NCBI GenBank assembly: GCA_945949375.1
Contig: CAMFEN010000098.1
Coordinates: forward strand, 1 to 5,231
Reading direction: 5' to 3'
Source of the DNA: an uncultured Bacteroidales bacterium
GTDB taxonomy: Bacteria; Bacteroidota; Bacteroidia; Bacteroidales; Paludibacteraceae
Length of the DNA: 5,231 nucleotides
Positions 1 to 5,127 of this stretch are shown one piece after another. Every line of letters begins with the position of its first letter. The first letter of the stretch is position 1. A program made the translations under genes and the position numbers. Under the pieces are notes generated by a model. It saw nothing but the letters and a program-made list of their open reading frames with translations, was not told the origin of the DNA and searched no databases.

Positions 1-425
1 TTCAGTATCTGGAATGCAGGACGAATAGTGTCCGCCGTCGTGCCGCGGGCACCTGCCAACTCACCGTCCGCGTCGCCCTTCTTTATCATCAGACAGCCCA
101 AGTACAGCGGGTCTTGCGCCTTCTTCGCTGCCTCTTCCTCGGTCATACCTTTCGACTTGCGCAACTCATACAGCAGGTGCGCATACTCTGCCATCTTCGG
201 GTCATGCTGCGGGTCAAACAGCGTCGCCTCCTCGATATGCTCATAACCCTTCTCCGCTGCCATCTGACGAATAACAGCAGGGTCGCCAATCAAAATCAGT
301 TTGGCAATCTTATCACGCAAAATAATGTTCGCTGCCTCCAAAGTACGAGGCTCATCGCCCTCCGGCAACACAATGCGCTTTTGGTTTTGCTGCGCGCGCT
401 CCAGCATTTTTGCAAGTATATCCAT
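1..425 (-). CDS. pta: Phosphate acetyltransferase, N-terminal 141 codons (partial, 3' end beyond window)
   Basis: This is the start of phosphate acetyltransferase, the cytoplasmic enzyme that interconverts acetyl-CoA plus phosphate with acetyl phosphate plus CoA. It normally works with acetate kinase in acetate formation and ATP production. Reading the minus strand from the ATG at 425-423 gives an uninterrupted protein beginning MDILAKMLERAQQ. Family hallmarks are IVLPEGDEPRTLEAA near residues 18-32, the LILIGDP segment near residues 43-49, and the GARGTTADTIRPAF stretch at residues 125-138, which matches the conserved (S/A)GA..TTADT.RPA segment of the PTA/PTB family. The start is supported by alignment to the usual family N-terminus and by a good promoter about 40 bases upstream. 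No Shine-Dalgarno sequence is seen, as is normal in Bacteroidota. The protein is usually about 330 residues, so more than half lies outside the window. Whether ackA follows cannot be seen. Its 16 leucine codons include no CTC, unlike the plus-strand genes. Confidence 0.93.
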   Translation of the reverse strand, partial: MDILAKMLERAQQNQKRIVLPEGDEPRTLEAANIILRDKIAKLILIGDPAVIRQMAAEKGYEHIEEATLFDPQHDPKMAEYAHLLYELRKSKGMTEEEAAKKAQDPLYLGCLMIKKGDADGELAGARGTTADTIRPAFQIL

Positions 426-466
426 AATATATATAAAGGTTAATGACTCTTATCTCAAATCCGCCG

Positions 467-497
467 CAAAGATACAAAAAAAAATCCACCCGCGCAA
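467..497 (-). promoter_or_regulatory. Bacteroidota-type promoter of pta
   Basis: On the minus strand TTG (497-495) is followed by 20 bases and then TATCTTTG (474-467). This fits the Bacteroidota housekeeping pattern TTTG / TAnnTTTG. A run of nine T lies just upstream of the -7 box. The expected transcription start is near 460, giving a leader of about 35 bases before the pta ATG. Confidence 0.78.
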
Positions 498-676
498 GCC
501 CTTCTGCAAAAAATAATAAAATTTCCTCATTGCCCCCTCCTGTACAAACCCATATCCGCACCTCGCTCCTCATCTCCCGTTAGCCCATAGGAGAATTGTC
601 ATTTTGCATACAATACACCAATACCGCCTAACAAAGTGTCAATAACAAAAACCACCATCCCCCCGCCACTTCATGG

Positions 677-720
677 TAAAGGCTTAGTAAGGGTTAAGTA
701 AGGGTCTAATAAGGGTCTAA
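677..720. repeat. Imperfect tandem repeat with an 11-base period
   Basis: TAAGGGT occurs at 688, 699 and 710, exactly 11 bases apart. A degenerate copy, TAAAGGC, sits at 677, again 11 bases earlier. The bases between copies are also similar (TTAG, TAAG, CTAA, CTAA). The region is non-coding. The period is close to one helical turn, so the copies would lie on one face of the DNA, but nothing shows that a protein binds here. It could equally be a slipped-strand expansion. Confidence 0.8.
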
Positions 721-821
721 CCGAGCAAAAATACCATCGACGCCGCACAATGCTCCCTTTTCTAAAAATATCACAATGCCACGTATTCTGACAATATCCA
801 ATCAAACCGCTATTCGGGTGC

Positions 822-880
822 GCAGGCGTCTCGCCTGCACCAAAGAAAAGCCCACTGGGGACGCAGGCGTCTCGCCTGCG
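822..880. repeat. Two copies of a REP-like GC-rich palindrome
   Basis: The same 17-base palindrome occurs twice: GCAGGCG, loop TCT, CGCCTGC at 822-838 and again at 863-879. In the second copy a further C-G pair (862/880) extends the stem to 8 bp. Copy starts are 41 bases apart, and both sit in an AT-rich intergenic setting. Short, GC-rich, extragenic palindromes of this kind are the signature of REP elements, which are dispersed in many genomes. A nearby transposase cannot be seen. No T-run follows either copy, so they are not intrinsic terminators. Confidence 0.72.
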
Positions 881-908
881 GTCAAGGCATAACCCTTGCC
901 ACCATAAA

Positions 909-947
909 AACGCTCTTTAGCGTTCTTAATCAAAGGATCATCCTTTG
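909..947. repeat. Two further compact hairpins next to the REP-like pair
   Basis: AACGCT-CTTT-AGCGTT (909-924, 6-bp stem) and CAAAGGA-TCA-TCCTTTG (931-947, 7-bp stem) are perfect inverted repeats with 3- to 4-base loops. They follow the REP-like pair by about 30 bases and share its stem and loop sizes but not its sequence. They lie between divergent genes, where no transcript is expected to end, and lack a T-run. Confidence 0.65.
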
Positions 948-1019
948 CTATCAAACTATCGCACAAAAGAGTTGCTAATTAAGGCATTTACATAGAACCT
1001 GCCCTCCCCAATTATTAAT

Positions 1020-1042
1020 GGCTAATTACACGGCAATTACAC
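1020..1042. repeat. Short tandem duplication of a GGC(T)AATTACAC unit
   Basis: GGCTAATTACAC (1020-1031) is followed directly by GGCAATTACAC (1032-1042), differing by one missing T. A related GCTAATTA occurs at 974-981. The repeat is non-coding, about 100 bases upstream of the promoter at 1140-1171. Function unknown; it may be chance or slippage. Confidence 0.5.
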
Positions 1043-1139
1043 GTTAAAAGAAAAAATGCCAATTTTAGGCATAAACCGCCCCAACAACCCACCTCTTACC
1101 CCATAAAAAGTAAATAATTGCTACTTTTTTCAAAAAAAA

Positions 1140-1171
1140 TTTGGAAGTATAAAAAAAAAGTCGTACCTTTG
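1140..1171 (+). promoter_or_regulatory. Bacteroidota-type promoter of the OmpA/LysM gene
   Basis: TTTG (1140-1143), 20 bases, then TACCTTTG (1164-1171) fits the TTTG / TAnnTTTG pattern fully. A-tracts flank and fill the spacer. Transcription should begin near 1177, leaving a leader of about 35 bases to the ATG at 1212 with no Shine-Dalgarno sequence. Confidence 0.83.
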
Positions 1172-1211
1172 CACGGCTTTTTGGAAAATCGCCCTTAAAT
1201 CAAACCAATTT

Positions 1212-2930
1212 ATGCAAACCAAACGCTTCATAATACTACTCCTCCTCGCAGCGCCACTCGCGTTGCAGAGCCGTGCTGCCGAGAACGATACCATCCCGGC
1301 AACCGAAGGTGTTAGCAATAGCGTAGAGGCTGAAGAAAATTCACAAAAAGGCAAGCACCCATGGAAAGAAGACGAAAATAAAAATATCTCACCCTTCTTC
1401 TCTAATTGGTCCATTAGCCTCGATGCCGGTTTTAACTCTTACGACGGAGACTTCAACTCCGAGATGAAACACGCAGTCTACGCCCCAGCTGTCGGACTCG
1501 GAGTCGAATATACGTTCACTCCATTCATCGGCATCGGCGTCAACTATATGTTCGATATGTACCGTGTTACCGGCAGACCGGGCAACGCAGATATACTCCT
1601 CAACGGTATGATGCACAAAGCAGGCATCTACCTCCCCGTTGACCTCTTCAGTTGTTTCGCGCCCCGTGCCGAACAGCGACTCGTTACCATGCAGCTCATC
1701 GCCGGTGGGGGTGGCGCATGGTACAAAAGCGATATCCAGTATCCCCAAGGTACACGCGGAAATACAGCGAACGTAGAACCTGTCTCCATGACGGAGTACA
1801 AATTCTGCCCGTATCTTAACATCGGTGGTAACCTCGAGTTTAACATCGGACGCTCCGTCGCTCTCGGGGTCAAAGCCATGTACGTCTTCTTTACCCGCGA
1901 TGATATAGACGGACGATACGGAGGGGCAAGCGTCAACAACGACGGACTCATCGACGTTACTCTCTCCTTGCGATACAAAATCAATGCACAAAAACGCTCA
2001 CACGAGCGCAATGTCTCATCCGGAGAAGAACAAACAGAACTCGCACGCAAAGCAGAAGGACTGCCCTCGCTCAGCGAACCCATTCCTACCGCAGAAGAAG
2101 TCGCACAGGAAATCCTGAACAACGGACTCCTCAATAGCGTAGGAGGAAAAGACACTATCCTGCTCATACGTAGAGACACACTCGTTCAAAACAACAATTT
2201 CTATAGCTCCGAGGTGCTCGCTTCCGGCAACTATTTCTTCGTCTATTTCGCAACAGGAAAAGCTGCACTCTCCGACCAAGGACTCATCGCGATACAGCAA
2301 CTCGCTACACGCATGCAGCCGGATACCTATGCACTCATCACAGGCTATTGCGACAACACCGGCTCCGACATCACCAATAACCTCCTCAGCCAAAAACGAG
2401 CCGAGAGAGTACAGCAAGAGCTTGTCGCTGAGCACGGCATCAACCCGGAACGACTCCTCATACAAGGTGCCGGAAAAATCATAGGAAGGCAAAGCAAAGC
2501 AGCTTACACACCCAATAGACGAGCAGAGATACTCCTGCTCACCGAACAAGAGTTCCAGCAGAAAAAACAGGAAATACGTGCACAACAAGAGGCTAAAGCA
2601 CAGGCTGAATTACAGCAAACCAACAACGATAATACTTCGTCCCACGAAGCACTCAACGAGGAGCAACAATCACGACTCCTCAATACCATACAGGAAGACG
2701 CACCCGCTGTCCTTGACACCGTCGTCGTAAAGAAGGGGACCACCCTCGCGAGACTCGCACGAAAGTACTATAATATGCGTTTCGACCTCTGGACATACAT
2801 CTACGAAGCCAACCGAGACGTAATCACAAACCCCGATAAACTCAAAGAAGGCACCGTCCTCATCATACCTGCCCTAACAAAAGAGCAACTCCAAGCCAAA
2901 ACGGCGGATGATATTGCAACACTATATTAA
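1212..2930 (+). CDS. Outer-membrane beta-barrel protein with OmpA and LysM domains
   Basis: A 572-residue protein predicted to span the outer membrane and anchor it to peptidoglycan. Residues 1-22 look like a signal peptide (basic MQTKR, then a leucine/alanine-rich core, likely cleavage in SRA-AEN). There is no lipobox. Residues about 66-256 form an alternating, glycine- and aromatic-rich region consistent with an eight-strand OmpA-type barrel. A polar linker follows (257-335). Residues about 340-443 are an OmpA C-terminal domain, with FVYFATGKAAL at its start, GYCDNTG at 378-384, LLSQKRAERV at 391-400 and NRRAEI at 435-440. Asp381 and Arg396 match the pair that holds diaminopimelate in this family. 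A Gln/Glu/Ala-rich stretch (444-500), possibly helical, leads to a LysM domain at about 503-553 that ends KEGTVLIIP. Having both OmpA and LysM modules suggests tight wall binding. The ATG choice is set by the signal peptide and promoter. A tRNA follows after 20 bases, probably in the same transcript. Leucine codons are mostly CTC. The domain calls are firm; a porin or purely structural role is inference. Confidence 0.93.
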   Translation: MQTKRFIILLLLAAPLALQSRAAENDTIPATEGVSNSVEAEENSQKGKHPWKEDENKNISPFFSNWSISLDAGFNSYDGDFNSEMKHAVYAPAVGLGVEYTFTPFIGIGVNYMFDMYRVTGRPGNADILLNGMMHKAGIYLPVDLFSCFAPRAEQRLVTMQLIAGGGGAWYKSDIQYPQGTRGNTANVEPVSMTEYKFCPYLNIGGNLEFNIGRSVALGVKAMYVFFTRDDIDGRYGGASVNNDGLIDVTLSLRYKINAQKRSHERNVSSGEEQTELARKAEGLPSLSEPIPTAEEVAQEILNNGLLNSVGGKDTILLIRRDTLVQNNNFYSSEVLASGNYFFVYFATGKAALSDQGLIAIQQLATRMQPDTYALITGYCDNTGSDITNNLLSQKRAERVQQELVAEHGINPERLLIQGAGKIIGRQSKAAYTPNRRAEILLLTEQEFQQKKQEIRAQQEAKAQAELQQTNNDNTSSHEALNEEQQSRLLNTIQEDAPAVLDTVVVKKGTTLARLARKYYNMRFDLWTYIYEANRDVITNPDKLKEGTVLIIPALTKEQLQAKTADDIATLY

Positions 2931-2950
2931 AAATACACATATTTAACCTT

Positions 2951-3025
2951 GGTCTCATAGCTCAGTTGGTTAGTAGCACCTGACTCATAATCAGGGGGTC
3001 GTAGGTTCAAGCCCTACTGAGACCA
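2951..3025 (+). tRNA. tRNA with CAU anticodon, probably elongator tRNA-Met
   Basis: The cloverleaf is complete: a 7-bp acceptor stem GGTCTCA/TGAGACC (2951-2957, 3018-3024), anticodon stem CCTGA/TCAGG around loop CTCATAA, variable loop GGGTC, T stem GTAGG/CCTAC with loop TTCAAGC, and discriminator A at 3025. CCA is not encoded (the genome reads CAC next). The anticodon is CAU, so the candidates are elongator tRNA-Met and tRNA-Ile2, whose C34 is changed to lysidine. Initiator tRNA is unlikely because the acceptor starts with a G1-C72 pair and the anticodon stem lacks three G-C pairs. Elongator Met is favoured on general resemblance only. The D arm is one base longer than in the E. coli elongator: it reads GGTTAGTAGC where GGTTAGAGC is usual, leaving a 3-bp D stem. 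No promoter fits the 20-base gap from the upstream stop codon. Confidence 0.95.
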
Positions 3026-3027
3026 CA

Positions 3028-3064
3028 CGAGGAAAGAAGCAATCGCTTCTTTCCTCGCTTTTTT
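3028..3064 (+). terminator. Strong rho-independent terminator after the tRNA
   Basis: A perfect 13-bp stem CGAGGAAAGAAGC / GCTTCTTTCCTCG (3028-3040 and 3045-3057) with loop AATC is followed by C and six T (3059-3064). It begins two bases after the tRNA discriminator, so it most likely ends the transcript carrying the tRNA and the upstream OmpA/LysM gene. It also insulates the next promoter. Confidence 0.93.
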
Positions 3065-3186
3065 CATACCTTATCACGCTATTATCCGGAAAAGAGGATT
3101 AAACACAGAAAACATATATTCCCACTACTATGTTTACCCAAAAAATACTAAAATCTACCAATCTTCACCTACTTTTGTAGAAAAAA

Positions 3187-3218
3187 TTTGCGCATATTAT
3201 TTTTTTTTACTAACTTTG
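3187..3218 (+). promoter_or_regulatory. Bacteroidota-type promoter of the STN/OmpA gene
   Basis: TTTG (3187-3190), 20 bases, then TAACTTTG (3211-3218) is a full match to TTTG / TAnnTTTG, with a T-tract in the spacer. Transcription should start near 3224, giving a leader of about 80 bases before the ATG at 3305. That is over twice the leader length inferred for the other two genes in the window. Confidence 0.82.
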
Positions 3219-3242
3219 CGCCGATTTTTTGACAAACACAAC

Positions 3243-3272
3243 GAATTGTGACAATTCCTATCACAATTCCTA
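3243..3272 (+). promoter_or_regulatory. Inverted and direct repeats in the 5' leader of the STN/OmpA gene
   Basis: GAATTGTGA (3243-3251) and TCACAATTC (3261-3269) are perfect reverse complements, giving a 9-bp stem with a 9-base loop in the expected mRNA leader. The same left arm can instead pair its first six bases with CAATTC at 3252-3257. The reason is that ACAATTCCTA is directly repeated at 3251-3260 and 3263-3272. The two pairings are mutually exclusive. The site lies about 20 bases after the expected transcription start and 33 bases before the ATG, so it could be an operator or an RNA structure. The repeat is visible; any regulatory role is inference. Confidence 0.55.
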
Positions 3273-3304
3273 CAACCACAGAAATCAACAATCAATCTTA
3301 TACC

Positions 3305-5101
3305 ATGCAAAAATTCATCTCTTTCTTGCTGTGCTTCTTATTGGCAATGGGCTCGCTTTCGGCAGCTAATAAGAAAGCAAAAAAGCCAACTCACAAAAAA
3401 ATTACCAAAACTTACTCTAACGCACACCTTAAAGATGTCATCGAGGACATCGGCAAACGAGCGGACTACACTATCAATTATGCAGAGGCGGAACTCGACC
3501 TGCTGCAGATTGTTAATGTGAAACTCAAAGACGTCAGTGCCACTTCTGCACTCAAAAAAATACTTGGCAAAAAATACATCGTCAAAGCAAAAAAGGGCGT
3601 AATCAATATCACCAACGTCCCCGTTCCTCCCACCATCTACCAAGTCGCAGCAACCGTACCCTCTCATATTGAAGAGGACGAAGAACGCATCATACGCACA
3701 TACGAAGATACCACTTTCTCCGTTACATGCAAGATGCAAACACAACGCATCGACCCCGAAAACCCGCCTGAAATCCCATTCACACCCAAAGGACATTATG
3801 TGCAAGCCATGCTCGGAGTCGGATATGGATCAATGGGATATACCCTCACGGGCGACCAATCTAATGGGCTTCTCCCCAATGGAAAAATCGGCAAAAACAC
3901 GGGAGACTTGCAAGGACTGTTGCAGGTACAATATGCCTACTATTTCAATAACAACTGGGGCGTTAACGCTGGACTCGCATTCTCCGGATATGGCAGTTAT
4001 GGAGTACTCAACACCACCGCAAGATGGAACGAACAAGGAGACTCCGACGGAGAGCGATACAACCACCTCACCGAAACACACAAATGGAAAGAACACCAAA
4101 TAACACATATCGTTGAGCTACCCGTCGGAGTACAATGTATGTACCCCCTCAACGAAGATAATCTCCGACTGCAAGCTGGACTCGGGCTGCGATTCGGACT
4201 GCCTGTATATAGCAAATGGGCGCTTACAAGCGGCGACATCGAACACATCGGAGAATACCCGCAATGGGGAATGACCATACGAAACCAGCAAGACCGAGAC
4301 TTCTACAACGAGCAGATAGGAAACCACTGGAGCCAAGATAGACAATCCCTCAACCTCAAGCCCTTTGCACTCGCCCTTGATGCAAACGTCGGACTGGCTG
4401 TGCCTATCACACAACAGATTGACCTCCTATGCGGACTCTATTTCCAAATCAATTGCATCAACCTCAATAATTATACCCAAAAAGACCTCGGATGGCAGCA
4501 ACCACAAGCCGAGGCTGACTACCGCAAACACAACTTCATGGAGACCTATGAAGGACTCATTGCCACCAACACTGTCAATCACGTTCTCCCGTGGGGGCTC
4601 GGAATAAAAGTCGGAGTACAATGGCACCACAAAGAGAAAATGCCTTCACCACCCCCCACCTTCATGAGAGTCGAAGTCTGCGACACCACCATCACGCTCG
4701 CTACACGCTACGACACCATCATCAAACCCAAGCAGGAAGCAGCCAAGGAGATTGTACGCCTCATGCACAAATCCGTTATCTGGTTTGATGTCAATTCTAC
4801 TATACCCAAACTCGAACCCGCTACCATCATTCAAGACATAGCCGCTATCCTTCGAGAGAACCCGGAGCAGAAAATCATCGTCTCAGGACACGCCAGCAAA
4901 GAGGGTAACGCCCGCCGAAATCGCATCCTTTCCGAGAAACGCGCACAAGCAGTCGCCGACCTGATTATCGCGGAAGGGATCCCTGCCGAGCAGGTAACTG
5001 TCGAAGCACACTCTTCCGATATATCCTACTCCGTAACCGAAGGACAAACCCACACCATCGCACTCGACCGACGAGTAGAAATCATACCCGTAGAAGAATA
5101 A
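3305..5101 (+). CDS. STN-domain, putative beta-barrel, OmpA-like outer-membrane protein
   Basis: A 598-residue protein from the ATG at 3305. An in-frame GTG at 3248 would add 19 polar residues ahead of the signal peptide, so I reject it. Residues 1-20/21 are a signal peptide (MQKFISFLLCFLLAMGSLSA) with no lipobox. A lysine-rich stretch follows. Residues about 35-103 resemble the STN domain (secretin and TonB-receptor short N-terminal domain): HLKDVIEDIGKRADYTINYA, then VNVKLKDVSATSALKKIL, ending VINIT. Residues about 110-160 are an acidic/proline linker. Residues about 162-440 contain many amphipathic, Gly- and aromatic-rich strands (HYVQAMLGVGYGSMGY through GIKVGVQW), read as a beta-barrel. 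Residues about 488-595 are an OmpA-like domain: VIWFDVNSTIPKL, GHASKEG (528-534), LSEKRAQAV (542-550), DRRVEI (588-593). The loop that normally reads GHTDxxG has Ser531 where the diaminopimelate-binding Asp is expected, while Arg546 is kept. The next gene starts 26 bases after the stop. Function unknown; envelope anchoring or signalling is inference. Confidence 0.91.
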   Translation: MQKFISFLLCFLLAMGSLSAANKKAKKPTHKKITKTYSNAHLKDVIEDIGKRADYTINYAEAELDLLQIVNVKLKDVSATSALKKILGKKYIVKAKKGVINITNVPVPPTIYQVAATVPSHIEEDEERIIRTYEDTTFSVTCKMQTQRIDPENPPEIPFTPKGHYVQAMLGVGYGSMGYTLTGDQSNGLLPNGKIGKNTGDLQGLLQVQYAYYFNNNWGVNAGLAFSGYGSYGVLNTTARWNEQGDSDGERYNHLTETHKWKEHQITHIVELPVGVQCMYPLNEDNLRLQAGLGLRFGLPVYSKWALTSGDIEHIGEYPQWGMTIRNQQDRDFYNEQIGNHWSQDRQSLNLKPFALALDANVGLAVPITQQIDLLCGLYFQINCINLNNYTQKDLGWQQPQAEADYRKHNFMETYEGLIATNTVNHVLPWGLGIKVGVQWHHKEKMPSPPPTFMRVEVCDTTITLATRYDTIIKPKQEAAKEIVRLMHKSVIWFDVNSTIPKLEPATIIQDIAAILRENPEQKIIVSGHASKEGNARRNRILSEKRAQAVADLIIAEGIPAEQVTVEAHSSDISYSVTEGQTHTIALDRRVEIIPVEE

Positions 5102-5127
5102 CCAACTTAACAAAATAATTTAGCATC

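Larger units (their letters stand above)
426..1211. other. Long divergent intergenic region without a supported gene
   Basis: This 786-base gap separates the divergent pta gene and the OmpA/LysM gene. I found no convincing open reading frame on either strand: the short frames here lack family motifs and a promoter or start context. It contains the two promoters at its ends, an 11-base tandem repeat (677-720), four compact hairpins (822-947), a short AATTACAC repeat (1020-1042) and a weak ATGCC/GGCAT hairpin (1056-1072). The stretch 541-672 is strikingly C- and A-rich on the plus strand, with no other feature that I can support. Confidence 0.7.

Noticed and set aside
28..443. Plus-strand open frames over the first 443 bases
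   Set aside because: They lie antisense to pta, which is clearly recognised. Their translations are low-complexity and match no family I know.
726..733. TATTTTTG on the minus strand as a second pta-side promoter
   Set aside because: The nearest upstream TTG gives a spacer of 14, not about 20, and it is some 300 bases from the pta start.
822..947. CRISPR array or tandem terminators
   Set aside because: There are only two identical units, palindromic and without regular spacers, so this is not CRISPR. The hairpins are not followed by T-runs and lie between divergent genes, so they are not terminators.
1056..1072. ATGCC...GGCAT hairpin upstream of the OmpA/LysM promoter
   Set aside because: The 5-bp stem with a 7-base loop is too weak to call, and it lies upstream of the transcription start.
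1389..2179. Long open frames on the minus strand opposite the OmpA/LysM gene
   Set aside because: They are cysteine/serine-rich shadow frames without family motifs, promoters or sensible N-termini, and they overlap a well-supported gene.
3170..3177. TACTTTTG as an additional -7 box upstream of the STN/OmpA gene
   Set aside because: No TTG lies about 20 bases upstream, whereas the box at 3211-3218 has a perfect partner. The string is also part of a small CTAC-TTTT-GTAG palindrome.
3243..3269. Resemblance of the leader dyad to a CRP site or lac operator (TGTGA...TCACA)
   Set aside because: CRP sites have a 6-base spacer and this has 9, and such systems are not expected in Bacteroidota. The likeness to the lac operator half-site AATTGTGA is probably chance.
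3248..3304. Upstream in-frame GTG start for the STN/OmpA gene
   Set aside because: It would put 19 polar residues (TIPITIPTTTEINNQSYT region) ahead of a normal signal peptide that begins at the ATG at 3305, and it lies inside the leader inverted repeat.
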